A stretch of DNA of 64,000 bases from Chionis minor (GCA_013398295.1 VZSF01000637.1:496001-560000); one strand, 5' to 3'. Positions 1 to 15,250 are shown, counted from the first letter of the stretch. Program-made: numbers and translations. Notes: a model not told the origin generated them from the sequence alone.

Positions 1-3000
1 TCTCCAGAATTTTTTTTTACTTTCAGGATCCTCTTCACATGCTATGTGGGATGTCTCTGTTGTACTTTACCCATCCCACTGATATTCAGCTAGCTCCATC
101 TTTGCTCAATAAATTTAAAATTCTGCAATTTCTTTACATGTGAAGGATACAGCTGGTGGCTTCCTAAATAGAAATCTGTATAACTGAGAAACTGATTAAG
201 GCAGAACCTAGAAACCTTATTTGATGAGTGCACTGAAGACCATATCAGCAAAAGTCATTACAAAATCAAAGGAATTTTTGTTCTTGTGGACAAGAAGGCT
301 TGTCTTAGAAAAAAAAATCTATTTACACTACTAGATGTATCATTATTTATTACCCAGGAGTGTAGTGTTTCAATATCCACAAACTACAAGATAATTGAAG
401 ACAGATAGGAAGGGATGGAGAACAAAACAAAAAAAAAATCCCATGGAGATTTTCAAGTTGTTGGCCCCCATTTTTCTTTCACAAGATCAGCACATTGCAA
501 GAGTTTGGATACTAAATGAAGTTTGCATTGATGAGAAATTTCCTTTTTATTTGACATATGGAACTGCGAAAACACTACATACTGTCTTTATCAAAGGTTT
601 CCCCTGTGAATACTGGTCCAGGCCTCAAAGAATGCAATCATAAGACCTGCCACATTAGCTGCAATGCTCTTCATAACAATGAATTAACTGTAGGCAAGCA
701 AGTTCCAGATCCCAGAATTTTAGGTGCTATCTACCTGTCAATGAAAATGTAGACTCTGCCCAGCAAAACTTATAATGAAAAAAGAAGTCTATTGAAATGT
801 TTGATAAACATAAACGTAGCAGTGTTTTAACTAAACCACTCCAAACCTGTTAATAAGATACTTACCAGGAAGATTTTGTTCTTTATAAAACTTTATTATA
901 CTGCATTATGAGAGACCAAATAGAAGAAGCTTGAAGAGTCATCTAAATCTGACCTTTCTCTGTCTCTTCCTTTGGCTTGTTCTGTTATTAAAAATAAGTT
1001 GGATATGGAAAATATTCCTTCTTATAGCAACATATTCTTTTGGGAGTAATTCTGTTCTCTGGCCAATAGACATTTTTGTTTCTCTTACAGGACATTTATC
1101 AGGTTCAAGCATTTTTTGCCTCTTTTGCAAAGGACCACAAATCAAATCAAATATCACAAAGTACCAAGGGATTACCTATGCCTCACACTGAACCTTATTA
1201 TAGGTACTCTTTCTTACACCAGCCTCTCCCATATGAAAGTAGCCCTATTAGTATTCTCCACTAATGCTTTAAAGCAGGCCATTGGATAAGGGAATAAAGA
1301 TGGAACCTTTAAATTATTAATAATAAAAAACCTCTCCTATATCATATCAATTCAGCAAAAAAAGCAATTTGCTACGGTGGAATAGGCATTAATTGAACTG
1401 TTGACCTTCATTCAGCACAGCTTAGACGAGATCAGCAGAGTGGAGGAACTGGCGGACTGCAGATCTCCAGAGGGCTTCCAGCTTCTTGTTGTGATGCTTT
1501 GGATGAGGCTTTGCATTCTGCCTCACTTCAGGGACTTGTTAAACTGCTGAAATTTGTGAAGTGAGGAAAAGAACGCTATTTGTACACAGGCTTCTGGCAC
1601 GTTTCAAAATATGGGGCCAGCAGGGTCATACCTTTCAGCATCGACCTGTGAGCTTGCCTGCCTCACATTCCCAAAGCATCAGTCAGTACGGGGAGCCACA
1701 TGTGGGTAGCAGGATACTCCTACTTAAGACACTCTGGCATCTAAATTTGGGGTTTCTATTGATTTGGTTTCATCAAATTGAGCAGATAAGCGTATTGCCC
1801 GGTGTTTATTACAGGTGCTGGTAATCACCGATGGACTGTGAAACCAGGCAAAGTTTTACTTTCCTAAACATGTTTTTCCTGGGAGAGTAGATGTTCCAAA
1901 TCCTGCTTCTGGAAGTGAATAAATTTTTCCAAAGAAGAGAGAAAATAGGTGCTTGACTTTATCATTGTTTAAATAAGCTGAAAATAGAAACAAAATGAAA
2001 GATTTCATTGAAACTCTCTGGAAATGATGAAGGGTATGCTCCAAACTTGGAGCATATTTCTGCATGTCATCTCCAAAGTCAGTGAGTTTTTCAATCCATG
2101 TTTTATAATTAAGCAGTGGTGACTTCACCTTGATGAATTCGTGTGACATCAAGGTCATATCGAAAGAGTCATTTCAAGATATTACCCGACTCGAGAAAAG
2201 AGATTCTCCAGCTAATGTCAACTAAAGGAATGGAAGAGCTCCAGCTGAGTGACGGAACTGCTCCTGCTGATATACCATATTACAAGAAGATTAAATACAG
2301 GGCTCCTCAATAGTACTTTTCTGTTTGCAGATTGTGGTTTGTAAAGTTAGAGTAAGGAAGAATGAGCATGTGATGTTGAATGGGGGAGATGGTGTTCAAA
2401 TAGCCCAACAAAAGAAAAACAGTTCTTTGCACAAACACTGTCAAAAGATTTAAGTTAGTTGCTTCATTTTTCTCTGGTCATACATCTTCATGGGAAAAAA
2501 CCCAAAGCAAGCCAACCAAAAAAAAAACCCCACACCCTCTGCAAAGTGATTACAAACCCACCCAAATCAAACATTTTTATTTGAATATGCATGCAAATGG
2601 AAAAACAGTTGTATTGTTGATTGTTTGGGGACAGATTTCCTACCACTGAACAGAATTCTGGAAATAAAGATGATAACATTTACAAAATGTCAGACAATCC
2701 CTGTTGCGTATTAAGTAGAAGCAGAGCATTCATTAAAATATTCTTCACACTGCTGTCAAGATCACAGAATTAGGTGATCTGTTCATTTCTTTGATGTTCT
2801 GTCATAGCTAGTTCATGGTATGACATCATAATACAAGTGGGAAAAGAAATAAGTTAATTTTCAAAATTGAAGGAAAATGACATGATTAATGAATTAAAAC
2901 TGTGGTGAAACCGGACAGTTCAGGCTTCTGTGCTATTTCTGGAAGTACGATAGTAAGCAGTAGATACTTTTTGAAACAAATTTTATGTATATTTTTTCAT

Positions 3001-6000
3001 TACTTGCAGACTTTGTTTCTGTTGTTTTAACTTTCTAGAAACTAAGCAATTTTTAAAGTCAAACTACTACTTCTCTCATTTGCTGAAAAAATGGAAGTGA
3101 GTGAAAAGGGTAGATAAAGTACTGCATGGTTTAAATATCTCTGTGTTCAGTAAAATTCAGAGGCTCTTTAGAAATACAATTTACAGAGCAATTAATTCAT
3201 ATTTTTAGTGTTCTTTTGTAGTACAGAATTAGGATGGAGCACAGATGAGGTTAGGCAGTTCACATAATGGAACAATATAGCCGAGCAGAAAAATGTAAAT
3301 TAAGCTGGTGCTGCTGTGACCAACCTCAAAATGGAGAAAGCAAACCGTGTCCTGTGTTAGTCCATTGGGAGAATCGCAACCAAATACGATGACTCCTTGT
3401 GAGAACCCTTCAGGTAGAGTGGGCCGTGTAATTCACTATAGGTCTTTTAAAGGCAAAACATAATCCTGCTTACTCTTTGGGGTATTAAGTAGACTTTTAA
3501 GCCAGAAACCTACTTCTCCTCCTTACCCTAACTCTATTCTTTCCTGCTACAAGGTATTGTTCTAACGACAATGCCCTCTATGAGTTCTTGATCTAATGCT
3601 GTACAGGGAGCCACACAGTCATCCCTGCATTCCACCTAGAAACGGTTCTATGAAAGGGAAGACCAGAGTCCTTAATCCTTTTACTTCTATATAGGATGTG
3701 AAAAGGCCTATAAATTATCTGTTTGTCACTGAATACAGAGAAGGGTAAAATAGGACCAGCTGAGTCTTGTTCCTTATGCTTTCTCCTGTGTTACACTGAA
3801 CAGGGAAGATATCATCACTGGAGGTGATTGGAGCCATATGACGTATCTTCCCCACACCTGTAATATTAAAGGGGGAAAAAAAAATCAAGCGAAAGCCACG
3901 CAGAAACTGTAAGAGTTTTACTGACTTCCTAAGTACTCAAAACATGTACCACAATTTGGACTAGAACTTCTCTTGCATTGCATGTCTGTCTACTCCCTTA
4001 TTCACACTCAGTGTTTGACAATTTCTTCACCTCACCTCCATATCTTCCTCTTTACATTTCTCACTTTGTCTGTCTGAATCTGTTCCATTCAACTAGTTCC
4101 CTTTTCATTATACCTCTTCCTTCCACCAAAAATATGCTTGCTGGATGACATGAGTCACCATCATATTGATCATTCTACTTTGTTTTATCCTTCTTCATCT
4201 GTCTTTGTGCATCTTACAAGCTTTTGAAAAAAGAGACTGCCTTCAGCTCTGAACATAATGCACAGTTCCATTCATACTACAGAAGGTGTCTTAGCTCTTG
4301 TTGGCTTACCGGCAATACAGAAACAAATGTGTGCTTCAGTATGGTTTTAAACAAAATTAAAAATGTACTTGTTCCTTTCATAATAGCGTCAATTAAATTG
4401 ACGTGCAATCCCATTTCCGACTGTGAATGTGAAAGTTAGCATACATGATCTACATCTTTAGAAAATTTTATTAGTTTTCTAAATGTGTAAGCTAATACAA
4501 GATTAATTCATGTTTTCATCATTTAGTGTCTGTATATCTCTCTTAACTACTTCTTTATTGTTTTCTACAGCTTTTGTTTTTGTTATTCTTTTCCTTGTCC
4601 TTCTATATTGAATCCTTTCTCTGGCTTTGTCTACTCTCTATAATGGTGGCACATCAAGAACAGTAAGACTGTATTTCTGAAACTAACTGACTTTGTGCTT
4701 TTCTTAATATCGTATGTTGCATCACTGCTCAGTGTTAAGCAAGTTCTTATACCTCGTCAGTGGTGAAAATTGTTATTATAACTACATTTTTAATAGAACA
4801 GAATGGAATTCAAACTGCACAATCGACAATTTTTTAATTTAATTTAAATTTATTTTATTTTTTCTTTTTGTTTGCAAATGCTCATAACTTTGTGAAAGGT
4901 ACTAGCAGTCTTCCAAGCTTCTTCTCCAGTAAACATGGTGGAAACACTTTTGCTTTCTGAGTAAAATTGAGCAATCCTTGAGGTATTGTTTCTAAAACAT
5001 CTTCTCCTCTCCACTTTCTAGATAACATTTTTCACACAATCCTATCACAAACACTTTGTGAATTAGGCAAATAATTGCCATAATTTGCCAGTGGTATTTA
5101 GCCAGTTGATCATGGTTATTAAGTTACCGGGGATAGAAAGAAATGAAACCAGACCTAACTCTCTGTGTACTCTCTGAACAGTAAAAAGATGTTTTCTCTT
5201 TTCTAAGTTCTTTGCTGTCCTCTACCTTGAATAGCCCATGAGGATACCTGGAGTTTTTCCTAAAAAACCTGCCTAAATAAAGCATGGTCCACAAAACTAT
5301 TTGAAGCGCCACCAAGAAGCCTTTTTAGCAGCTCTGTGGAATAATAGTTCATGGTGCCTTTATGGTAATTCTTATTACAGTGATAAATTCTGATGTCAAT
5401 TAAAATTTTTTCTTGGCAATAAGCATTTAGGATTAGTAAGAAGTAATAAGATAAGTGCTCTTAGATTAAAAAAAAAGTAAAATAATAAGTTCTACAGCAA
5501 ACTCTGTGTGTCACTCCCTTTTGTGTGTCTGCAATCCAGAAATGAAAGTGCACGTATTCCCTTTGGGGAATTGCAAAGACATTCTTCATAATACTCTATG
5601 CAAATATAGCTTAAAAGAGCCTGATAATATGAATAAAACTTGCACAGATGCGAACATACTCACCGGTAATTTAACAGGACTATTCATGTGTGCAACTGTT
5701 CCTTCACATGAACAAGACTTGTACAGTGAGTCCTAAAGTCTTAGAGCACATTTAATGAAATAAGTTAATGATTTCTCTTCAACATATCAGGACAATCAAG
5801 AGCAGGTACTATCTGAGAAACCAACAAAATCTTCCCTGTCCATTCCCATTTGGCTTTCCACTACCCCAAAGGCTACCTGCACTTTTAGGTCTGAGCTAGT
5901 TCACGTGATGTACCACTGGGAGGGAGGAGACATAGGACCCAAGCAGGCTGTGCAGATCACGATACAGTCCTTTCAGAAGCTCTGTTACTCCTCATGGCAA

Positions 6001-9000
6001 ATTATGACCAACAGAAACAGAAATAAAGAGCTCAGCTCTGCTACAGCTCCTCCTCACTAACCTTCAGACTTAGTTCAGGTGGGCTCAGGTAGCATTTATT
6101 TTATCTAGCGTTATTTATTTTGGTTTTAATCTGCAACAGCCCAGCTACAAACATAAGCCTCTATCTTCAGTTGTGTAGTTCTGCCTTACTGCCTTTTTAG
6201 GAAACCTCCACAAAACTGCCTGCAGATACCCAAAGTGAGAATTTTAGGAAGGTACTCTTCATGGGGTCTTCAGAGTACATACAGTTCAAAGCCTACAGGG
6301 TCCTGTTCTGGCTGACCCATCTGATGCTATCCTCACTCCTTTGGCCATACAGGTCTCCTGCGCTGGCAAATGAAAAGTCCAGTGCCTTTTTTCTGATCCA
6401 GAGCATATTTGGCACACCATCCATTTACATGGCTAAACTCTCTTTTCACTCCAAAGCATGTGGCCTTTTATGTTCTGCTTACTGTCCCTGGTCTGCCCTA
6501 GAAGTAAGCTCCAAATGTGTCCAAGAGTATGCCATTTGGCAGAACTGTAACAGGCAGGCTGCAGGAAAATTGCATGGACAGTTTCTGATCCAAGCTTCAT
6601 CACAAAGCATTTTACTTTCAGCTGATCCTCTCTCAACAAGACCATACTTCCCATATGTAGGAGGACCCAACACTATGCTTCCCTGTGGTTCTGCGGTGTG
6701 ATTTTCCACTTTGCATGAAAACATCTTATAGGTTGAGGTGGGTAATATTAGAGCTTGATTTATATGTCAGAATGCTTATCAGCCAACTAGTCTTGGGCTG
6801 TTGATTGAATTTGATGGTTGGTTTTAAACTGTATTTTGAAAGTTGTATTGGCAGTATTGTGAATTTCCCTGCTGATGTTTGTAAGGCTGTTAATTTTCAT
6901 ATGTACTCCCTGATAAACCAGAGGAGGTAAGCATGTGCCTAAGTTAAAGTCAGACTGTGAAGCTGTTATTTCAAGATGGTAAGTCATTACATAGCTAGTT
7001 GTTGGTCTTCAGCCTATTGGTAAGTGCCAGATCTTGGGAATACTGCCCAGTGTTTAAAGACTCCTATTAAAAAATAAAAAAGGAGAAAAGACAAGAAAAT
7101 AAGAGAAAGAAAAAAAGAAGATAACTATTACAGCTTTAAACCCACTTCAGGGCTCTTTTCCGAATGAACCACAGTTAGGCTCTTTTGACCTTCAGTTTAA
7201 GAAGGAAGACCCTAAATTACCCTTTTCGATCAGCATCTTCTTTTGGCCCTCATTTCCCCTCATTCCTCTTTCACTGTCTTTTGAAGTTTCAAGAGGCAAG
7301 ATCTGCACTTAACCTGCGGTTCTTCCCAACCCCAATATATGCTTTATAAATCTTTGAGTCTCTCATACTGTGTTCCCTACTGTATAGAATAAAGTGGAAA
7401 TTGACTTCTGCAGAGGCCATTACCAAGATTTATTGATCTGAAAGGATAACATTTTCTTAGGCAAAACTGAAGCTAAACATGAAGGGAAGAGACTAAACAT
7501 ATTTGGTCCTGTGAGATTTTTATTGCTGAGGTGCCAGGACCTTATTTCCGTTTTGGAATAATCTATTCTCTTTCTTTTCTTTTTTTTGAGCTCACAGAAA
7601 ATGTCCGTATTTGTTTCCATGTTGTAGTTCAAAGCCTCTCTCTTTAAATTTTAGTAAGGACACTTCTCTGCAGGCTTTCCCTTAGGCCTGAAGTGGGTTT
7701 GTTGTTCCTGAAATTTCTGCAGCAGTTCTTTTTAATATCATGCCAGCTTGGAATTGAATTGCTTTTCACCTCTGGCATCTGTGACATGAAAAATATACAT
7801 TTCTGTGTTCTGCAAATAAGAGACAGTTAGTATTTTGACATTTAATGAGTCTAGACCTACCAGTTAGACAGACTCATATCTTTACAGTAGTGGTTTTTCG
7901 ACATGTCTTTTAAAGACTATTTTTGATGTTTCCAACTGATGTAACTAAATATGCTTTAGAAACCTGATTTTCCAAATTTTGTGTTTTTTCAGTCATAGGG
8001 CATATAGTTTTCAGAGAGGTTAAGAGTTGCATGAAATGACTAAAATAGATTTGTGTATATACTGTATCTCATTTGTGAAATGTTTGATAATAGTTAAACC
8101 TTAACATATGATTTGTCCTTTAAGTATCTAAACTAAACCTAAATTTCAATGTATTACTAAATGTAAGCAATACTGAATAGCAAAAAAGAGAACAATATAA
8201 ATGATTTCTGGGATAGTGGTAATCAATCCCTTTTTTTTTTTTGATAAACAGACTGTCAAACTGCCATTTGAAACTTCTTAGAGAAGCCATATTGATCACA
8301 ACTGTAGCTTGCTCTTATTTATAGTCAGCTAGAGCTTGAATGCCTTATCTGAGTTGTCCAAAAACTTCTTTCCCTCTTCCATAATTTATTGAGATTTGTA
8401 AGTGTTGTTTATCTATCTGCTCCTCTGATTTGTGCTCATCAGCCCTTGCTACCCATTTCCTAATGTAAAAATCCTCTCTTCTGTCTTTTAAGACACATGG
8501 GGATATCTTTTCTCACATTAAGCTCACTTTTGGTATGGTGTAAGATTTGGCTTTTAGGTGAGAAATCAGCATCTTGGGTGGAATCCAGAGCCCCTTTGAC
8601 TTTGAAATGTCTTTGTACAGAGGTCCGTCCCTATGGATCTGATAAGACTCAACACACAGGAGAACTGCCGTGGTCATGCTGAGCCACACTGAAGTAATTA
8701 CTTTGAGTTCCTCCACTTGCAAATTTATTTCATTTAATTCAGCTGGTTTCACTTATAAATTTAAAGTGACATAAAATCTTTGTCACTACAAATCAAATTA
8801 TTCCAATCTTAGGAATGAAATGTTGTTTTGACTTTCAAAATGTAGGCAAAGTTCTGTTTTGTGGAAACTGGTTTTTAATACACACTGGTTAGAGTAATGA
8901 ATGAGTGGTGAGAGGGTTCTATGATTCATAAATCTAACCCATCTCTTGTTAAATTATTTGTTTACAGAAGTAGAGCAACTGTATTTTGCCTTCCAGCCAT

Positions 9001-11084
9001 GTGTATGCAAATGGACTGATTCCCTTATCAAACTCACTTCCTGCGACTTGCTGCTCCTTACAGGTTCAATTCAGGTTGGTATCTCATGCTGTTTAGTACC
9101 TTTTAGTCTTGCTTTGTGCTGATGTTTTTGGAGCTGGAATATCGCAGTATATGGTTTAGTTTTAACAACACGGACTGTAATCCCCACTGTGGCCATTATG
9201 ACTCTTAGAGACAGATGTCATCAAGGATCCTGTTCTTCAAGTTAGTCTCCCATTTAATTTTTGTATTCTCACTTCAGCCCTGTTACTCTCTCACGTTACC
9301 TCTTCTCTAATAAGTATTGTATGTAAGACCAGGTAATGGCCAAGGAAGCTTTTTCAAGCTGTTCCTCACAGAAAAGAGAAAGAAAATGCCTGGTCCCTCA
9401 GTCCAGAAGGAAGATTACTACCCAGTTCCTTAGCAACTACAATCAGAATTACAAGGTGGGTGTTTTCTTCTATCACTTCTGTCCATTCTTAAAAACCAAA
9501 GTATACAACAAATGCTCTATTTGGTCCAACCAATGGATCTTTTTTGGAAGGATGCCTTCTCTGTTCTCGTGATAGGCTGTCCCCTACTACTATCACTTTG
9601 GAGTATTGTCTTTTGGAGTAGCTTTGCAGTACTGCCTCTCATTCCAAGGTGAACAGATCCGTTTAGTATTTTGTCCACCTGAACCTCAGAGTTTAAAACT
9701 TTTATTATTTTTTTCATGTCAGAGAGAGACTGATTCTTTTTTATCCTCATTGCTCTCTTTACTCGGATGAATACATGCCCTCACTCTAAGACATTCTTTC
9801 TTCTCCAGGACACATACTGCCCACTCCAAACTAGTGCAAAAGGATGTTAAGATATTTTGCTTATGGTCCTGGGTGAAGCTCCTCCTTCACACCATCTCGG
9901 AAGCACTTATGTGTGATAGAAATCAAGGGCTATGTGCCTGAATCTGAATATTCAGCATGTGTAAACATTCAGGTTGTCCGTGTAAGCTTTATTTCATAGT
10001 TCTCTTTTTTCTTGTTACTAAATCTTTTAAATGCATTCATAATTTTACAGCTATTTTCATAGATAGTGTGCAATACTAGAGCTGTGTAACATGGGCTTCC
10101 CAACAGCTGGTCGGAGAATTACTTTCCTCAGCCCCAAGTGTGAAGGTCTCTTGATGAAAAGGTAATCATTAGTGTGCTGCAAAGCTTCAGAAAACGAATA
10201 CACCAGTTCACCTTCTTGAGTACCTGTCCATTCATTCACACCTTGAGGGTTTCCCCTGTACTTCTCAACCTTTCTCCTACATATATATACTTCCCTCCCA
10301 TGAAATGATAGGTGTAGTTATGCTTACTTACTTCATTATTCCAAGGTTGCTTCACGCTTTGTCTTGGCCCATTCAATCACAGGCAGAAAGAATTGTAGGA
10401 AGGAAAGTGCCTTGTGTTTTAGGACAGTTGTACCCAACTTCTCTGAGATGAAATTTTAGATCTGCTGTTTTCACGTATTATTCTTAATGAGTGACAAAGG
10501 AGGAAAAGAGAGAAGAGTCTAGTTATTGATCACAAATATAAATGTAAATATTTGTTCTTTGCTCACCAAGGAACTGGAGCTGCTTCCAGCCATTAAAAGA
10601 AGTGAAGACATTTGATTGTACCCTGCTGTGGCACAAACCCCCGCCATAGAAATGAGCTGCTAACAACTACTTTATCTAATATCTCACAACTTCTCTGAAC
10701 CTTTCCGTGATGGGACAACTACACAATGTAGCGTTTGAGAAGTGCTACTGTAGGAGTAAGCAGTAACAGAAGTCTCCAGCATAGAGAAATCACAATTCAC
10801 TAGGAAGCCTCACAAAAAGTAGTTTCTCATAGCAACCTTAAGGGATGAACCTGTAGTTCTAGCCCACAAATACCCCAGGGATTATAGGTACTACAATTAC
10901 ATTACTGTTCTGAATTTAAAAAAAACATTACAAGAAGAGATCATGAAGTGGAGGTAATGTCTATGTGAGAAGACACTTGGATATTTGGTAGTTCTAGGGT
11001 TAAGTTGTGAAAGTGTTTCTTCATATGTAATACCTTAATTACTTGGAATCCTCATGGAAGAAAAATAACCTTATTTGTGAATGC

Positions 11085-11122
11085 CGGTGTTGTATGTAAA
11101 CACCTGTGTTGTTTGTAAACTC
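11085..11122. repeat. Short imperfect tandem duplication
   Basis: Two adjacent units of about 19 bp sharing GTGTTGT-TGTAAAC are repeated head to tail. The sequence shows a small local duplication only. No gene or known repeat family is attached to it. Confidence 0.5.
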
Positions 11123-11453
11123 ACAGAAGTGTGGGGAGGTAGTCAGGAAAGTCAAAGGAAATTCAGACTCTAAAAGGAACAGATTTACACTTTGATTAGA
11201 TCATCAATTAGCATTCAAGAATGGCTCTAACCATTTTCCTGAATCTTGGTGAAGATACTTCCTTCTACAGGGCACAAGCCAGAAAATCGTTATGTTAACT
11301 TGTATGCAGCTATACTATTTCCATGTTTCAGGAACTAACAATGAAAAATGCATGTTTCTTCCACATTCCCAGCATGTGCTTTACATAATACTGAGTTGTT
11401 ATAATTGTCCTCATACACTTCTGCGGTACCACTTTTAAGCAATAATGAGCGCC

Positions 11454-11489
11454 TTATTTTGCAATGTCTGATGTTATTTTGCAATGTCT
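11454..11489. repeat. 16-bp direct repeat, 20-bp period
   Basis: The 16-mer TTATTTTGCAATGTCT occurs at 11454-11469 and again, identical, at 11474-11489. This is a local tandem duplication with a 20-bp period. It lies about 350 bp downstream of another small duplication. Confidence 0.7.
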
Positions 11490-14400
11490 AACATTTACAA
11501 TTTTAAAAAATATTTCTATGTTTGAATAAGAAAAGGTCATACTTTTAAAGTTTTAGCATGTTGTGATAGAAATCAATATAGTGAAGGTCAAGCTATCCAC
11601 AAAAGTTTTTTTGAATGTTTTATGTATTGGTTTAAACCTTACAAACTACACACATGGGATTCACCAGATTTTAATCCCTTACCTTTCTCTTTCTAGGAGC
11701 CAAAGAAATCCTCAATTCAAAAAGAATTCAAATAAATTTTAAAATTTATTTTGAGAGATAAATATTGATTCTATATGGAGGCTAAAGATATAGAAGTTAT
11801 TTCTTTAATTAGTCTCTTTTTTTTTTAAGATTATTCTATAGAAATTAACTGTACCAAGATGATTTTGAGGTCAATAACTGATACATCTTAAAGATGGGAT
11901 TATTTAATTTCATTAATTCGTTATTAGAATATGTCTTTCAAAATTCCTCTTTTATAAGAGTTTACATGAGTAACATGTAAGAACTAAACATGTTTAAAGT
12001 CAAACATTCTATGCATGTGTTACTTCTTGGCATTTTAGAGGGATTTTTTGCATGAGATTTTTATCCTTGTCAGGAATCTCAGGAATAATGTTGCATGTTA
12101 TTTCTTCAATATATTGACAAATTACAATTAAGACTGATAGACCATAGTATGAAGAACAAGGGTTAAACAATAAAAAAGAATTCCAGCTCCGTGACCCTTG
12201 CTGAGAGAAAAAATATACAGCATATTAATATTTTATACCTATGTCCATATGTGTATGAGGAATATGTACAAATGAGGGAAAGCTGAGGGGATAAGAGAAA
12301 GTGGAGCAGATCTGAAAAAAGTATACAATGTTTATTTCACTGTTATAATGAAGGACATAGAGAGAGCATTGCTGTATGCATTTCTCTGTTTCAAGTTTAT
12401 TTTCTTTAAAGTACTGTTGGTTAAGAGGTATAGAACGAAGGTGTTTATACTAAAAATAATAGGCTTGGACTCTGTAACTGTCATGTGCTTCCAGAAGAGA
12501 AGCTGGCATTTCCCTGAATGAATACTGGAACAGAATTTAGAAGATGTAAGGAAAAAAAATCACCTTACAGCCACAACCCCATGTATGTGGAGAAAAAGGA
12601 GGGTGAAAATATATTTTGTTATGACAAAACTTGTTTTATATAAAAGCTGACAGGCTGAGAAATTAATAGCGGCAGTTGAAACCAAGAGAAACAAATCAGG
12701 GCTAATGACAGACTTGTTGAAATTATGTCTGGTTACTTTGAGCACCTCTAAAATTAGCATATGGAACCTTTTCAATTTAGGCCAGGTCTACTGAAACAAC
12801 TTGTTTACTCCTGAGGTTCCTACTTAAAATTGGAGTGAAATTAAAACTACTTGCAAATTTCTGCTTTCTTCTTTTAATTTGCTTGAATAAAGTGTATCAT
12901 TTCTGCCTAGGCTCATGCTAAAACAGCTTTTGTAAAATGTAATATCCTCACTAAGACGTTCTTGAAAATTATCATAAAGAAAATATGTCTGTGAGGAAAT
13001 TTAAATAAAAGATAGAATGAGAGCTCCTAGGACTTCCTATACAGAGTTTACAGTTAATATGAAGGTTTGAAAAAAGTGAATTCCATACTCAGCTGTAGAG
13101 ATTTTTACTAACAACTGGAAATTTCAACATTTTTAATATATAAATATATTAGATGTGTAGGGGTTAAAAATTAATTTATCTCCTCATAAGAAATTTGTGT
13201 TTAATTCAAAATTGTTTCTTAATAAGCTTATTGGAGCTCCTTATTTAAAGCATCTTGTAGCCCCACTACAAATGTCAGAAAGGCTTGCTAGAGGGCAAAA
13301 AAGTCTCTGAAGGGAACATTGTCTTCCTGGTATACCCTTGGACTGGAAAGGAGATACTGAAGAATGAAAGAGGAACTACTATATTTCTATCACTAACAAA
13401 AATCCAACTGGATACTTAAAACCCAGAAAAATTGTGTACATGTTTAATGAAGTTGTATTATTGTCATCTGGGTGAGTATTGACTAAATGTAGAGGTACAA
13501 GGTCAATGTCTTGGCAACCAATAAGCATCTATAAGCTATATCACATGCACAGTACTTGGATTCTTACAGCATTATTTGTCCAGGCATTAGACAAATACCT
13601 GGACTGCTTATACAAATGAATGCTCTCAGCACACGCATCACTGGGATTAGAAGCAGAGAAGGGCCATGTTAACTCTGTTGCATAAAGGCTGCTCAATCTT
13701 GCTTTCCACCACTTGAGAAATAAGATGAAACCAATTGCCTTCTTCTGCCTTCTGCGTACTGCAACTGTGTGAGTAACAGGAGTGCAATAAAGACCATAGC
13801 TATAAAAACTGGCTAAATAGGCTGCTACTATGGCTTATCACCTGCTTGGAACATTAAAATGAATGTCATTTAAAACTTTGGAATTTCTCTTTGAAATTCA
13901 CAAATGAAAAAGACGTTTGAAACTTTAACCCTGTGGCTTGATGTAATAACAGCCAAGACCAGTTTCTGGAATTAATGGTTACGTTAATGATATCCAAACA
14001 TTCTGACCCCTGTGGATTTGTAGTGCCCATGGACTTGATGGATGTACTTGCAAGCCCAGAAGTGTTTGTAATCACTGAGCACTTCTGTACCATCTTAGCT
14101 TTCATTTTATTTTGTTTTATCCTTTTAAATTCTATAAATATGCGTATATGTTGATATTTAAAACTGTACCCCAAAGATCTGAAATTCAGACAAATGTCTG
14201 GGGACTGGTTCCTCACATGGAGCTAACAGCAGCCATCCATTCACTTATAAAAACGACCTTTAAATTCCATTCTGGTCCAATCTTACAAAATGGTCTCACA
14301 TCCTCCCCCAGATGACTAGTTAAGAAGAATATGTATATACATGCATATACTGAAAAAAATAGTGAAGTAATGTAGGCAAGATTACATCATGTCTATGGTT

Positions 14401-14879
14401 AACAGGAGCCAGAGGTCTAGATTTTCTCTGCAAGGTTTCTGGCAAGAAGCTGCAGGCCAAAAGGTCAAGAAGAATATTTGGGAATGAACATGCAAGGGAA
14501 AGGCGTAAGAGAAGAGATGGCCAGTGTGAAAAGTTCTTGAAAGAGTTCTCTAGAAAATGCACGCTGCTGTTACACTGATCTCACACAGTTCAGAGAAGAA
14601 ACAAATTGGTAACATTGAAACCTGAGGGATTTGAGGCAAATAGCAGTAATATGACAAGCCTGATCCAGCTCTCTTTTTCACCTTAACTTCATTGACAACC
14701 ACAGCACAACATCCTTGCCTTTTTTTTTTTTTTTTAAGTTTGAATTATGAGGCTACTAAAATCAGGTATGATGTAGAAGTTAGGCTACTGCAAATATAAA
14801 ATAAAATTACCATATAGTGCTATTGAGGGAGACTGATAATGTTACGAAGTTCTGATACCAGTTTTCTTAGTAAGCTTAT

Positions 14880-15250
14880 CATAGAATCATAGAATGGTTC
14901 AGGTTGGAAGGGACCTTAAAGATCATCTAGTTCCAACCCCCCTGCCATGGACAAGGTCACCTCCCACTAGACCTGGTGGCTCAAAACCTCATCCAACCTG
15001 ACCTTGAACACTTCCAGGGATGAGGCCTCCACAACTTCCCTGGGCAACCTGTTCCAGTGCCTCACCACCCTCAGAGTGAAAATTTTCATCCTGAGATCTA
15101 TTCTAAATCTACCCTCTTCCAGTTTGAAGCCATTACCCCTCATCCTATTACTATATGCCCTTGTAAAAAGTCCCTCTCCAGCTTGTAGGCCCCCTTCAGA
15201 TACTAGAATTCCTTCCTCAGCAATGCGTATTACTCCAAATGTCATCAAGA
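14880..15250 (-). mobile_element. CR1 LINE 3' fragment, minus strand
   Basis: The element begins at its 3' end with CATAGAAT repeats, the reverse complement of the ATTCTATG tail typical of avian CR1. Reading the minus strand, a 93-codon open frame (15248-14967) carries the CR1 reverse-transcriptase C-terminal signature, including [12 protein letters not shown] and [20 protein letters not shown]. It is truncated at its 5' end, as most CR1 copies are. The intact short frame suggests a moderately young insertion. The conserved C-terminus and tail together make the family call firm; the subfamily cannot be assigned by eye. Confidence 0.95.

Larger units (their letters stand above)
1..14879. other. 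Unique AT-rich DNA, no gene recognised
   Basis: I find no recognisable gene, RNA gene or dated transposon in this stretch. The open frames are short and have no domain-like pattern. The longest, 146 codons at 6261-6701 on the plus strand, has no recognisable motif, no clear splice context and an overlapping antisense frame. The segment at about 1390-1565 is somewhat richer in GC than its surroundings and stays open for 56 codons before a TGA at 1562-1564; it is described as a weak finding. Poly-pyrimidine runs and short A/T runs are scattered throughout. The stretch could be intergenic or intronic. Confidence 0.6.

Noticed and set aside
6261..6701. 146-codon plus-strand open frame
   Set aside because: No motif, no splice context and competing open frames on the opposite strand.
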